A stretch of DNA of 64,000 bases from Avimuribaculum sp964395975 (GCA_964395975.1 CAYNBZ010000004.1:1-64000); one strand, 5' to 3'; counted from the first letter of the stretch, positions 27,967-38,129 are shown. The notes: a model not told the origin generated them from the letters alone. Numbers and translations are program-made.

Positions 27967-29073
27967 ATGAAAAAAGTAAATGTGTTCATAGCATCCTCGG
28001 CCGAACTCGATGAAGACAAATCGCAATTGGATTTGTTCTTTTCCGAAAAGAATAAAATTTATGAAAAACGCGACATCCTGTTTGTGCAAAAGACTTGGAA
28101 AGACTTTGAGAGTTCGTTGCATCGGAAATTTCTGCAAGAACGATATGACGACTACATTCGCCAATGCGACATAGTGATATTCCTATTCCACACGCGACTG
28201 GGAAAATACACGCTACATGAACTCGATATAGCAAATGAGAAGTTCAAAAATAGCAAATCGGGACGGCCGCGTATATTTATATTCTATAAAGACACGCCAA
28301 ACCAAGCCTCTGAACTGGTTAACTTCAAAAATTTTTCAGAACGCACCTACGGGCACTTCTGCGACACATACAGTGATTATCCCGAATTACTACAAAAAAT
28401 GGAGAAACAATTGCAACTGTTGGAAAACAACGGTTACATAAAACCCGACCATTTTAATCCTCGCAAAGCCACAAAATATGCAATTTTCTACATACTGCTG
28501 CCACTACTAATATTGGCAACAGCTTTTGCAGCCTTACATTATTACAGCGACTTCGACATGACGGTACGCGTAGAAGAGGATGCCTCACGCACCATTCCTA
28601 ACATGCCATTTGAGCAAGGAACGCTCGAAGTTCAATATGGTAGTGGCAAAGTATTGTCGTTCCCTATAGACAACCGACACCTCGAAGCTACAGTCAGAGG
28701 CATACATTCGAAATATCGAGGCGAAAATGCCCACATACGTTTCACAGCCGATGGCTACACCACTATCGATACACTGATGCCAATGAGTAGAGATTGTCTG
28801 CGGCTTCCCATTTACCGTAACGACGACTTGAAGTTGATATTCGGCTCTGTGACTGATGAAACAGGGAAACCGATTGCCGGAGTCTGTATCTCGGTTCAAG
28901 GAATTACCGTACAAAGCAACGATACAGGCAGTTTCAGCATCGAAATTCCACGAGAAAAGCAAGCCGGAGAACAACAGCTCTCAGCATTCAAGCAGGGTTA
29001 CCAACGTTGGATTTTCACTGCCCCTGTAATACCCAACATACCTTGGAATATCGTATTGAAATCAGACAAATAA
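27967..29073 (+). CDS. Membrane-anchored TIR-like/DUF4062-like protein with C-terminal regulatory-like domain
   Basis: 368 aa with three parts. Residues 1-155 form an alpha/beta domain (VNVFIASSAELDEDKSQLDL, YIRQCDIVIFLFHTRLGKYT, then ELDIANEKF and PRIFIFYKD). This resembles the DUF4062/TIR-like sensor-effector domains placed at the N terminus of STAND-type and other bacterial signalling proteins. Residues about 171-191 are one membrane helix. Residues about 195-368 would lie in the periplasm and contain two beta-rich units, the second a carboxypeptidase-regulatory-like domain (IFGSVTDETGKPIAGVCISV). E85 in the YTLHELDIA segment is a candidate active-site Glu by analogy with TIR NADases, but this is speculation. 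The next gene starts 2 bp after its stop, so the three genes are an operon. Confidence 0.75.
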   Translation: MKKVNVFIASSAELDEDKSQLDLFFSEKNKIYEKRDILFVQKTWKDFESSLHRKFLQERYDDYIRQCDIVIFLFHTRLGKYTLHELDIANEKFKNSKSGRPRIFIFYKDTPNQASELVNFKNFSERTYGHFCDTYSDYPELLQKMEKQLQLLENNGYIKPDHFNPRKATKYAIFYILLPLLILATAFAALHYYSDFDMTVRVEEDASRTIPNMPFEQGTLEVQYGSGKVLSFPIDNRHLEATVRGIHSKYRGENAHIRFTADGYTTIDTLMPMSRDCLRLPIYRNDDLKLIFGSVTDETGKPIAGVCISVQGITVQSNDTGSFSIEIPREKQAGEQQLSAFKQGYQRWIFTAPVIPNIPWNIVLKSDK

Positions 29074-29075
29074 CA

Positions 29076-30788
29076 ATGAAAAGAATCTGTTATACGATAT
29101 TTATGATACTTGCATTGATGCCGATGCAGGCACAAGTGCGACAACATGGGAAGGTAACACTGCAAAATTCAGGACATCAGCCTCTGCCCGACGTACAAAT
29201 TCGCGCCTTAGGTGCCATACCAGCCACCAGCGATGCTGCCGGCAACTTCGACCTACATTTCAGTAAGGCTCGTCCCGGACAGATGTTATTGATTGAAGAT
29301 ATTTATAAAGAAGGTTACGAACTTGTCAATGAGGTTGCTTTAAAGCAATGGACCGTATCGCCATCGCGACAACTACCTGTTGTAATGTGCCGAAAAGGCA
29401 CATTGGCTGCCGTACAAGAAAAATATTATGAAATAGGAAAAAGCCACAACATGGCACGATATGCCGAAGCCTGCAAGCAACTGGATGAGCAACTTGAACA
29501 AAACGCCATTACTGCCGCGCAATACAACGCAAGGCTGGATGAACTGTCGAATGCATATTTTAAAACGATGGAACAGCTCGAATCTTACGCCTATGCATTG
29601 GCATGTTACAATCGTGACGACCTTGACAAAATGAGTATCGAGGCTCTTGCTTTGGTGGAACAGGGCAAAATAGATGAAGCCCTTGACAGATACAAGAATG
29701 CAAATCTCGACAAACTGTTACGCGGACTTGACTTCTGGCAAGAGCAAGAAAGAAAAGAGATGGAAGCAATGATACCTTCATTAAAACTGAATGCCGACAT
29801 CTGCAATTTTGCCGGAGGCATAGAAAACATACAAAAAGCACGAGACATATATGAAGCCATAGCTCTCAGCGACACCACAAATGCAACTTACGCATCAGAA
29901 TTTGCTTCGTTTCTATCCGAAAACACCGCTGAACTGGAAGAGGCTCGACAATGGCTGGAGATTGCCGCAAGGCATACAACCGACAGCTTGCTCTTGGCCG
30001 AATTATACTCCGGAATATGTATGCTTGACACCTATATCCACAATGGCATTAATGACAACACATCAAGCTATATACAAAAGGCCTTTACAATTTATAAAGA
30101 ATTGGATGCACAAGAGGCTTATAACGAAGATGCTTACTTCAATATGTCATACACAGCCTTTGCCATTACTGAATTGAAATATTGGATGGCTTTGAACAAT
30201 ATCGAGAATGCACTCTTCTCTATGTTGGAAAGAGTCGACCATGCCAATAAGGCACTCGAATTGCAACCCGAGAAATATGCATATCCATACTTGTTGTATA
30301 TGATAGAACTGGGCGGCATTGGTCATGAATTTTCCTTAGAACTTGAATTAAGAACAGATGAAAACTTGCAACTCATCACCGACCTGTTTAAAGCTGCAAT
30401 AAATCTATCAAAGATTGTCGATAAAAAATTAAAAATAAAGACCGCTCAATGGGTGGCATCCGGCTACCAAGCATTAGCAGCCGCATATTCCAATTGGGGA
30501 TATACTAAAAAAAGCGACCTCTATGCTGATTCATGCCAAATGATTATCGAAAATAATATGGAACTAAATCCCGTATTGTTCTTGAAACTCAAAGCCGAAA
30601 ATATGCTGTTTCAAGGACAAAACCTTTTAATGAATGGTAATATTGATGCCGCAACAGAGGTGCTTACCAACGCATACCAAATTGCCATAAATGCCCCGTA
30701 CGCCAATAACCTCGCCTTACAGATACTCAACACACTATCGAATGCCATGAGCATATACCCACAACTCCATAATATGAAACAAGATTAA
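29076..30788 (+). CDS. Exported helical-repeat (TPR-like) protein with N-terminal regulatory-like domain
   Basis: 570 aa from ATG 29076. Signal peptide (MKRICYTIFMILALMPMQAQ), then a carboxypeptidase-regulatory-like beta domain (about 20-110: VTLQNSGHQPLPDVQI, SDAAGNFDLHF, VVMCRKGTLA). A coiled/helical region (EKYYEIGKSHNMARYAEACK) and TPR-like helices fill the rest (IEALALVEQGKIDEALDRYK is a TPR-type repeat). It has the same layout as the shorter product of the next gene, so the two are paralogues. Export puts both on the outer side of the inner membrane, where the C-terminal half of the first gene product also lies. No enzymatic motif is seen. The frame also opens upstream, inside the preceding gene, but the signal peptide fixes this start. 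Confidence 0.75.
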   Translation: MKRICYTIFMILALMPMQAQVRQHGKVTLQNSGHQPLPDVQIRALGAIPATSDAAGNFDLHFSKARPGQMLLIEDIYKEGYELVNEVALKQWTVSPSRQLPVVMCRKGTLAAVQEKYYEIGKSHNMARYAEACKQLDEQLEQNAITAAQYNARLDELSNAYFKTMEQLESYAYALACYNRDDLDKMSIEALALVEQGKIDEALDRYKNANLDKLLRGLDFWQEQERKEMEAMIPSLKLNADICNFAGGIENIQKARDIYEAIALSDTTNATYASEFASFLSENTAELEEARQWLEIAARHTTDSLLLAELYSGICMLDTYIHNGINDNTSSYIQKAFTIYKELDAQEAYNEDAYFNMSYTAFAITELKYWMALNNIENALFSMLERVDHANKALELQPEKYAYPYLLYMIELGGIGHEFSLELELRTDENLQLITDLFKAAINLSKIVDKKLKIKTAQWVASGYQALAAAYSNWGYTKKSDLYADSCQMIIENNMELNPVLFLKLKAENMLFQGQNLLMNGNIDAATEVLTNAYQIAINAPYANNLALQILNTLSNAMSIYPQLHNMKQD

Positions 30789-30805
30789 CCAATAATAACC
30801 TCGCT

Positions 30806-31618
30806 ATGGCAAGACCGGCAATCTACTCCACCATCCTGCTCATAATGCTTTTCCTCGCACCTCAGTCATACGGACAGGTACGACAGAAAGGCATCGTACT
30901 GATTCAAAACTCCAACAAGCAACCTCTATCGCAAGTTTCAATATTGGTGTCGGGAGCCGTGCCAACAGTATCCGACAGTTACGGACTGTTTGATTTACAC
31001 TTTGCAACAAGGAAAGAAGGCGATGCCGTACGTACAATCAACATCGAAAAATCCGGATTCGAACTTGTAAATGCCAAAGATGTCGAATTATGGAACATTT
31101 CAGCAACCGATACTTTCATCATCGTGATGTGTCCAAAAGGCAAATTGGCAGAAAGCCGCAGGAAATATTACAAACTCGGTGAAGACCGGTACTATCAACT
31201 ATACCATGAAAAGCTATCCGAGCTGAACCGAGCCATGGAAGAACACAAATTGCAAGAAGCCGAATACAACACCCGATTGGATGAAGCCAACATGCAACTG
31301 CAGCGCGCAATGGAACGCTTGGATGAATTTTGTGACAAATTTGCACGTATCAACCGCGACATGCTGAACGATTTAGACCGGCTTGCATTGGAACGTTTGG
31401 ACGAGGGTGACATAGATGGAGCAATACAAGTATATGAAGAAGCTCAATTGTTAGAAACTTTCAACAAGAAAAGGTTGTTACGCGACTCTGTCAATATGCG
31501 AAAAATTCATGTCGCAAATAAAATAAAGGAGGAAATACAATTGCTCGAAAAGGATAGTACAGAACAATCATCGGCACGCCGCGACAGCTTGCAACAAATC
31601 TTAAGAAAACATAACTGA
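30806..31618 (+). CDS. Exported regulatory-like/coiled-coil protein, paralogue of the preceding gene
   Basis: 270 aa. Signal peptide (MARPAIYSTILLIMLFLAPQ...SYGQ), a beta domain with VLIQNSNKQPLSQVSILVSG and SDSYGLFDLHF, the shared junction VMCPKGKLAESRRKYYKLGE, then charged helices (about 125-260) containing one TPR-like unit (ALERLDEGDIDGAIQVYEEA). It lacks the roughly 300-residue C-terminal repeat array of its longer relative. It lies 17 bp after that gene and ends the operon. Function unknown. Confidence 0.72.
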   Translation: MARPAIYSTILLIMLFLAPQSYGQVRQKGIVLIQNSNKQPLSQVSILVSGAVPTVSDSYGLFDLHFATRKEGDAVRTINIEKSGFELVNAKDVELWNISATDTFIIVMCPKGKLAESRRKYYKLGEDRYYQLYHEKLSELNRAMEEHKLQEAEYNTRLDEANMQLQRAMERLDEFCDKFARINRDMLNDLDRLALERLDEGDIDGAIQVYEEAQLLETFNKKRLLRDSVNMRKIHVANKIKEEIQLLEKDSTEQSSARRDSLQQILRKHN

Positions 31619-31719
31619 CGCACAGCCACCATGCCCACCCTATTCCATAAAACATTGAACTTAACCTTTCGTTACACCTACAACACTCGACACTAAACAT
31701 TTTTTAAAGACATCTTTTA

Positions 31720-31749
31720 TTGTTTTCCGACACCGAAGCACTACCTTTG
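31720..31749 (+). promoter_or_regulatory. Promoter for rsfS-ftsH
   Basis: -33 TTG (31720-31722) and -7 TACCTTTG (31742-31749) with 19 nt between them, 26 nt before the rsfS ATG. A textbook Bacteroidetes promoter, so rsfS starts a new transcript. Bases 31619-31719 hold no evident terminator. Confidence 0.8.
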
Positions 31750-31775
31750 CAAATTAATAGGCACTAAAGCAAAAT

Positions 31776-32135
31776 ATGACAGAAAAAAATCAATTATTGG
31801 ATTACATCATTGAGGGTATTCAAGAACGAAAAGGCAAAAAAATAACATTGGTGGATTTGAGCAATATCGAAAATGTTGCAACCCAAAGTTTCATAATTTG
31901 CCAAGGCACTTCTACGATGCACGTTTCTTCAATTGCCGACAGCATAAGGGAATATGTACAGGGGAAAATACACGTCAAGCCGTTCAATTACGACGGCTAT
32001 GACAATGCGCAGTGGATAGTAATCGACTATGGCACGATTTATGTGCATGTATTCTTACCCGAATACAGAAATCGTTATAACCTTGAACAGCTATGGAGCG
32101 ACGGAATCATAACCGACATCCCCGATTTGGATTAA
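31776..32135 (+). CDS. rsfS: Ribosomal silencing factor RsfS
   Basis: 119 aa, Iojap/YbeB family. It binds ribosomal protein L14 and blocks subunit joining when nutrients are scarce. Signatures are KGKKITLVDLSNIENVATQS, FIICQGTSTMHVSSIADSI and WIVIDYGTIYVHVFLPEYR. It lies 26 bp before ftsH, a gene pair often seen in Bacteroidetes. Confidence 0.96.
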   Translation: MTEKNQLLDYIIEGIQERKGKKITLVDLSNIENVATQSFIICQGTSTMHVSSIADSIREYVQGKIHVKPFNYDGYDNAQWIVIDYGTIYVHVFLPEYRNRYNLEQLWSDGIITDIPDLD

Positions 32136-32161
32136 ACACACATATTTAGCACCTGAACCTT

Positions 32162-34228
32162 ATGAATAATAAACCAAACAACGAGCCACCTCGAATAAAA
32201 ATGCCTAAATTCAATATATTTTGGCTATACGCCATCATATTGGCAGTTTTGATAGGATTGTATTTGTTCAACAACGATTCTTATAAATATAATAAAGAGG
32301 TAACTTGGACCCAATTTGAGAATTACGTACAAAAGGGCGGTGTCAGCGACATCGTTGTCATCACCAACAAGGGCATCGCTGAGGGAATACTCACCGACGA
32401 AATGGCTCAAACAGAGTTTTCCTCTTATGATAAGTCTGCGTCATCAAAAGCCCGTATCACCACCCAATTCCCATCGACCGATGCATTACAGTCCAAAATC
32501 GACAAGTGGTCGGAAGATGGCGTGTTTAAAGGCAACGTAAAATATGAAAAAGGCAGCGACTTCAGCGGTATTTTGTGGAGTCTATGGCCTATCTTGCTAC
32601 TTGTTGCCATCTGGTATATTTTCATGAGGCGCATGTCGGGAAGTGCCGGCGGTGCCGGGGGCGGTGTGTTCAACGTTGGGAAATCAAAAGCCAAACTATT
32701 CGATAAGGACAACAGCGTAAAAGTTACTTTCAACGATGTCGCCGGCTTGCAAGAAGCCAAAACCGAAGTAGCCGAAATCGTTGACTTCCTGAGAACTCCG
32801 CAAAAATATACCGAACTTGGTGGGAAAATACCCAAAGGAGCCTTGCTCGTCGGTCCTCCGGGAACAGGTAAGACACTGTTGGCAAAAGCCGTTGCAGGCG
32901 AAGCAAATGTGCCTTTCTTCTCCATGTCGGGCTCCGACTTTGTAGAGATGTTTGTCGGCGTAGGTGCTTCTCGTGTACGCGACTTGTTCCGCCAAGCCAA
33001 AGAAAAAGCCCCTTGCATCGTATTCATAGATGAAATCGATGCCGTCGGACGGGCTCGTGGCAAAAATCCAAACATGGGAGCCAACGATGAGCGAGAGAAT
33101 ACACTAAATCAGTTACTTACCGAAATGGACGGCTTCGGTACGAATAGCGGAGTCATAATCCTTGCCGCAACCAACCGGGCCGACATTCTAGACAAGGCTC
33201 TGATGCGTGCCGGTCGCTTCGACCGCCAAATATATGTGGATCTCCCCGACCTTAACGGACGAAAAGAGATTTTCAAAGTACACTTGAAAAATATCAAAAA
33301 AGATGATAGTGTAGATATCGACCTGCTTGCACGTCAAACACCGGGATTCTCCGGTGCCGACATTGCCAACGTATGTAACGAAGCTGCTCTGATTGCTGCT
33401 CGCCGGAAGAATAATTGCGTGCAAAAACAAGACTTCATGGATGCCGTTGACCGGATAGTGGGCGGACTCGAAAAGAAATCGGTAATAACCACCGAAGAGG
33501 AACGCCGCTCGATAGCCATACATGAGGCTGGACACGCCACCATCAGTTGGCACTTGCAATATGCCAACCCATTGGTCAAAGTCACAATTGTGCCACGCGG
33601 CAAGGCTCTCGGTGCAGCCTGGTACTTGCCAGAAGAACGACAAATAAGCACATACGAAGCTATGCTCGATGAAATGTGTGCAACATTGGGCGGACGTGCC
33701 GCTGAAGAATTATTCCTTGGACATATTTCTTCGGGAGCTGCCAACGACCTTGAACGCATTACCAAACAGGCCTATGCCATGGTAGCATACTTCGGAATGA
33801 GTGAGAAACTGCCCAATATAAGCTACTATGATTCTACCGGTCAATCCTATGGATTTACCAAGCCTTATAGCGAAGAACGTGCCAATGTCATCGACAGCGA
33901 GGTATCAAGAATCATAGCCGAACAGTATGACCGAGCCAAACAATTATTGAGAAAATATGCCGATGGGCATGGCCGGCTCGCCGACATGCTACTTTCAAGA
34001 GAAGTGATATACACCGACGACGTTGAACAGATTTTCGGCAAGCGTCCTTGGGTGTCACGTACAGATGAAATATTGAAAATCAACGAGGAAATAGAGGCAA
34101 AACGCAAAAATGATGAAGAACAAAAGGCTTCAGAAGAAGCCAAGATCAGCTCAAACGACAACAAAGATGCCGATGTACAAAAGCAAGACAAACCGGCAAC
34201 CTCTACACCACCACCATTTTCCAAGTAA
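32162..34228 (+). CDS. ftsH: ATP-dependent zinc metalloprotease FtsH
   Basis: Hexameric inner-membrane AAA protease for membrane-protein quality control. 688 aa. Two membrane helices (about 20-38 and 140-157) flank a small periplasmic domain. The AAA module has Walker A GPPGTGKT, Walker B IVFIDEIDAVGR and the second region of homology RPGRFDRQ-like (MRAGRFDRQI). The zinc site HEAGH is at about residue 455 and the third ligand region follows. The C-terminal tail is acidic, low-complexity and Lys/Glu-rich. A Gly-rich linker (SGSAGGAGGG) follows the second helix. Confidence 0.98.
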   Translation: MNNKPNNEPPRIKMPKFNIFWLYAIILAVLIGLYLFNNDSYKYNKEVTWTQFENYVQKGGVSDIVVITNKGIAEGILTDEMAQTEFSSYDKSASSKARITTQFPSTDALQSKIDKWSEDGVFKGNVKYEKGSDFSGILWSLWPILLLVAIWYIFMRRMSGSAGGAGGGVFNVGKSKAKLFDKDNSVKVTFNDVAGLQEAKTEVAEIVDFLRTPQKYTELGGKIPKGALLVGPPGTGKTLLAKAVAGEANVPFFSMSGSDFVEMFVGVGASRVRDLFRQAKEKAPCIVFIDEIDAVGRARGKNPNMGANDERENTLNQLLTEMDGFGTNSGVIILAATNRADILDKALMRAGRFDRQIYVDLPDLNGRKEIFKVHLKNIKKDDSVDIDLLARQTPGFSGADIANVCNEAALIAARRKNNCVQKQDFMDAVDRIVGGLEKKSVITTEEERRSIAIHEAGHATISWHLQYANPLVKVTIVPRGKALGAAWYLPEERQISTYEAMLDEMCATLGGRAAEELFLGHISSGAANDLERITKQAYAMVAYFGMSEKLPNISYYDSTGQSYGFTKPYSEERANVIDSEVSRIIAEQYDRAKQLLRKYADGHGRLADMLLSREVIYTDDVEQIFGKRPWVSRTDEILKINEEIEAKRKNDEEQKASEEAKISSNDNKDADVQKQDKPATSTPPPFSK

Positions 34229-34259
34229 TTAGCCTCCTCGTTATTTACAGAAATAAATT

Positions 34260-34305
34260 CAGCCAAATATGCCGTCTTTGTTACGATGCATGTTTGGCTG
34301 TTTTT
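34260..34305 (+). terminator. Terminator of rsfS-ftsH
   Basis: CAGCCAAA (34260-34267) pairs with TTTGGCTG (34293-34300) and is followed by five T. It lies 32 bp after the ftsH stop. A weak -33/-7 pair for dnaE (TTG 34414-34416, TAATTTTA 34435-34442, 18 nt apart) follows. Confidence 0.75.
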
Positions 34306-34467
34306 CTATGCATACTCTATGTGATTTCAGTGGATTGCCATTGTTCCCTACACAAGACAACGAGAGCTCATCCATGACACTTCTTGTTAATAAATTTACA
34401 AGAAAAAGTGTTTTGCCAATAGGAAGGATTTAGTAATTTTACAGACGAAATACATACGTATCCACAC

Positions 34468-37400
34468 ATGCAACCATTCGTCCATCTTCACGTACATTCA
34501 CAATATTCTGTCCTCGATGGACAAGCTTCAATCAAGGCTCTTGTTGACAAGGCCATTGCCGACGGTATGAAAGGGATAGCCCTTACCGACCATGGCAATA
34601 TGTTTGGCATCAAGGAATTTTATAATTATTGCACTTCGGTAAATTCGGCTACCAATAAGGAAATTAAGGCTCTAAAAAAACAACTTGCCGAAACCGAATC
34701 TGCCGATTCCACAACCAGAGATGAGCTGAAAAATAAAATAACTGAAGCCCAAAACAAGTTATTCAAACCAATATTCGGTTGTGAAATGTATGTAGCCGAC
34801 AGGACAATGCAAGATCGCACATCAAAGCACGATACAGGTCGCCACTTGATTGTACTTGCCAAAAACCTTAAGGGTTACCACAATTTGGTAAAACTCGTGT
34901 CAAAAGCATGGACCGATGGCTTCTACTCCCATCCCCGTACCGACAAGGCAAGCCTTGAAAAATATCACGAAGGGCTGATGGTATGTTCCGCCTGTCTCGG
35001 TGGGGAAATTCCTCGCCTGATAATTAACGGGCAAATCGATGAGGCGAGAGAATCGGCCAAGTGGTTCAAGAGTATATTCGGTGATGACTATTACCTTGAA
35101 TTGCAACGCCACAAAGCCACAGTAGCACGTGCCAATCATGAAACATATCCCCTTCAGCAAGAGGTAAATGCAGTACTGAAGCAATTTTCCGAAGAACTCG
35201 GCATTAAACTTGTGTGTACCAACGACGTGCACTTTGTCAATGAAACAGATGCCGAAGCACATGACCGATTAATTTGCGTATCGACGGGAAAATACCTGAA
35301 CGACCCCAAGCGTATGCTATACTCAAAACAAGAGTGGATGAAAACGCAAGAGGAAATGAACGAAATTTTTAGCGATGTTCCCGAAGCTCTAAGCAACACT
35401 CTTGAACTTCTCGATAAAACCGAATTCTATTCAATCGACCACGACCCTATACTTCCAAATTTCCCCTTACCTGATGGCTTTACCGACAACAACGATTATC
35501 TGCGTCATCTCGTATATGAAGGTGCTAACCGATTGTGGAAAAACGAACTCGATGAAGAACACCGTGAACGCATCGACTTTGAGCTTGAGACAATCAAAAA
35601 CATGGGATTCCCGGGCTACTTCCTCATCGTACAAGATTTCATAAAAGCGGCACGTGAAATGGGTGTTGCTGTGGGTCCCGGACGAGGATCTGCCGCAGGG
35701 TCGGCTGTGGCATATTGCCTTGGAATAACACAAATCGACCCAATCAAATATGACTTGCTGTTTGAGCGATTCCTTAATCCCGACCGCATCTCCCTACCCG
35801 ATATAGACATCGACTTCGATGACGATGGCCGTGCCAAAGTCTTGAAATATGTCACTGAAAAATATGGAGCCGAGAAAGTGGCACATATCATCACCTATGG
35901 TACAATGGCTGCAAAAATGGCCATAAAAGATGTTGCCAGAGTGGAGGAATTACCACTTCCCGAAAGCGACCGGCTTGCCAAGTTTATACCAAGCCGTCCG
36001 AATGATATGCCCGAAGATGAAAAAGGCAAAAAATACAAAATAACAATAAAGAATTGCCTGAAATGTTTTCCTGAATTTCAAGCAGAACTCAACAGTCCCA
36101 ATGCCACCATTGTCGAAACGATAAAATACGCTGAAGCCCTTGAAGGAAATGTGCGTAACACAGGTGTACATGCCTGTGGTGTAATCATAGGGCGTGATGA
36201 CATTACCGACTGGGTACCAGTGAGTACGGCACCTGATAAAGATGGTAACAAAATGCTTGTAACACAATACGAAGGTAGCGTCATCGAATCGACAGGACTT
36301 ATTAAAATGGATTTTCTCGGGTTGAAAACACTTTCGATAATAAAAGAAGCTGTTTCCAACATAAAGGAAACCCACGGTTTCGACATTGACATCGACAATA
36401 TCGACATCAACGACCCGAAAACCTATAAATTGTATTGTGAAGGCCGTACCACAGGAACATTCCAATTTGAATCTGCCGGAATGCAAAAATATCTTATTGA
36501 ATTGCAACCCAGTACATTCGAAGACTTAATTGCCATGAATGCCCTGTACCGTCCGGGTCCTATGGAATACATCCCCGACTTTATCAAGCGTAAGCGGGGG
36601 GAGAAACCTATCGAATATGACATTCCTGTAATGGAAAAATACTTAAAAGACACATACGGCATCACGGTATATCAAGAACAGGTGATGTTGTTATCCCGAT
36701 TGCTTGCAGGTTTCACCCGTGGCGAATCGGACGTGCTGCGTAAGGCTATGGGTAAAAAACAAATTGACAAACTTAATTCGCTCAAGCCTAAATTTATCAA
36801 TGGTGGCGTTGAACGAGGTTACAATCATGACGTTCTTGAAAAAATTTGGAAGGATTGGGAAAAATTTGCATCCTACGCTTTCAATAAAAGCCATGCTACA
36901 TGCTACAGCTGGGTTGCATTCCAAACGGCATATCTAAAGGCTAACTACCCTTCCGAATACATGGCTGCCGTACTTAGTCGCAACCTGAACGACATTGACA
37001 AGCTAACCAAATTCATGGACGAATGCAAGTCGATGCGCATCGAAGTAAAAGGCCCTGACATCAACGAAAGTTATGTTTCGTTCAGTGCCAACAAAAAGGG
37101 CAATATTCGTTTCGGCCTTGGTGGCATTAAGAGCGTGGGTATCAATACTGTAAACGCAATAATTGAAGAACGTAAGACTAACGGACTATATAAGTCAATC
37201 TTCGATTTCGTTGAACGCGTAAACCTGTCCAACTGTAACCGCAAAACGATCGAAGCTCTTGCCCTTTCGGGAGCATTCGACTGTTTTGGCGACATTCAAC
37301 GTGAAGCATTTTTTGAAAAAAACGGCAAAGGCGAAACATTCTCGGAAATACTGATACGATATGGACAAAAATTCCAAGCCGACAAACAATCTCAAGTCAC

Positions 37401-38109
37401 TTCACTTTTTGGCGGTGATGAAGTTATTGAAACCATGCGCCCCATGATACCAAAAGCTCAAGAATGGCCAAACATAATGAAACTCGAAAAAGAGCGCGAA
37501 TTGGTAGGAATGTATCTGTCAGCCCACCCCCTTGACCCATTTTTCGTGGAAATAGAATATGGATGCAATACACGCATTAAAGATCTGAAAGAAAAATCAG
37601 ATATGCTTGATAAGGAGCTATCGTTCGGCGGTATTGTGGTGGGGTATGAAGTAAAGCCTTCAAAGCATGGTTCCAACTATGGCATCTTGAAGATGGAAGA
37701 CTATTCGGGTTCTACCGAATTTTTTCTGTTCGGGAATAATTTTATCAACTTTGGCAAATACGGTGTGGTAGGCACACCCATCATGGTGCGTGGAGCCTAC
37801 CAGAAAAACAAATACAATGGCCGTGTCGATTTCAACATATCATCGATTGAGTTGCTCGAAAACGTGAAAGGCAAATTGCTTAAAAGCATAACCCTGAAAT
37901 TGCCCGAGACTATAATAAACACGACATTGGTCAACACGCTCAAGTCGTTCATGACACAATCGACCGAGAACCGCAGTGACCTGTATTTTGTCATTCTCGA
38001 TGAGAAGAATCACCGCAATGTGCAACTTCTGTCGCGTTTCAAAATACCCATCACACGAAAACTCATCAACGAACTTAATTCAGAAGAAATTTCATTCACA
38101 ATCAATTAA
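34468..38109 (+). CDS. dnaE: DNA polymerase III alpha subunit
   Basis: Catalytic subunit of the replicative polymerase. 1213 aa. N-terminal PHP domain (FVHLHVHSQYSVLDGQ, ALTDHGNMFG). The polymerase core has GPGRGSAAGSAVAYCLGIT (about residue 403) and the catalytic aspartates in LPDIDIDFDDDGR, then ALYRPGPMEYIPDFIKRK and GVYQEQ-type TVYQEQVMLLSRLLAGFTRG. It ends with tandem helix-hairpin-helix, OB-fold (GGIVVGYEVKPSKHGSNYG) and a C-terminal domain. A coiled insertion in the PHP region (about residues 65-95, Lys/Glu-rich) is extra relative to the E. coli protein. Complete. Confidence 0.98.
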   Translation: MQPFVHLHVHSQYSVLDGQASIKALVDKAIADGMKGIALTDHGNMFGIKEFYNYCTSVNSATNKEIKALKKQLAETESADSTTRDELKNKITEAQNKLFKPIFGCEMYVADRTMQDRTSKHDTGRHLIVLAKNLKGYHNLVKLVSKAWTDGFYSHPRTDKASLEKYHEGLMVCSACLGGEIPRLIINGQIDEARESAKWFKSIFGDDYYLELQRHKATVARANHETYPLQQEVNAVLKQFSEELGIKLVCTNDVHFVNETDAEAHDRLICVSTGKYLNDPKRMLYSKQEWMKTQEEMNEIFSDVPEALSNTLELLDKTEFYSIDHDPILPNFPLPDGFTDNNDYLRHLVYEGANRLWKNELDEEHRERIDFELETIKNMGFPGYFLIVQDFIKAAREMGVAVGPGRGSAAGSAVAYCLGITQIDPIKYDLLFERFLNPDRISLPDIDIDFDDDGRAKVLKYVTEKYGAEKVAHIITYGTMAAKMAIKDVARVEELPLPESDRLAKFIPSRPNDMPEDEKGKKYKITIKNCLKCFPEFQAELNSPNATIVETIKYAEALEGNVRNTGVHACGVIIGRDDITDWVPVSTAPDKDGNKMLVTQYEGSVIESTGLIKMDFLGLKTLSIIKEAVSNIKETHGFDIDIDNIDINDPKTYKLYCEGRTTGTFQFESAGMQKYLIELQPSTFEDLIAMNALYRPGPMEYIPDFIKRKRGEKPIEYDIPVMEKYLKDTYGITVYQEQVMLLSRLLAGFTRGESDVLRKAMGKKQIDKLNSLKPKFINGGVERGYNHDVLEKIWKDWEKFASYAFNKSHATCYSWVAFQTAYLKANYPSEYMAAVLSRNLNDIDKLTKFMDECKSMRIEVKGPDINESYVSFSANKKGNIRFGLGGIKSVGINTVNAIIEERKTNGLYKSIFDFVERVNLSNCNRKTIEALALSGAFDCFGDIQREAFFEKNGKGETFSEILIRYGQKFQADKQSQVTSLFGGDEVIETMRPMIPKAQEWPNIMKLEKERELVGMYLSAHPLDPFFVEIEYGCNTRIKDLKEKSDMLDKELSFGGIVVGYEVKPSKHGSNYGILKMEDYSGSTEFFLFGNNFINFGKYGVVGTPIMVRGAYQKNKYNGRVDFNISSIELLENVKGKLLKSITLKLPETIINTTLVNTLKSFMTQSTENRSDLYFVILDEKNHRNVQLLSRFKIPITRKLINELNSEEISFTIN

Positions 38110-38129
38110 TCATATAAATCATTTTAACT

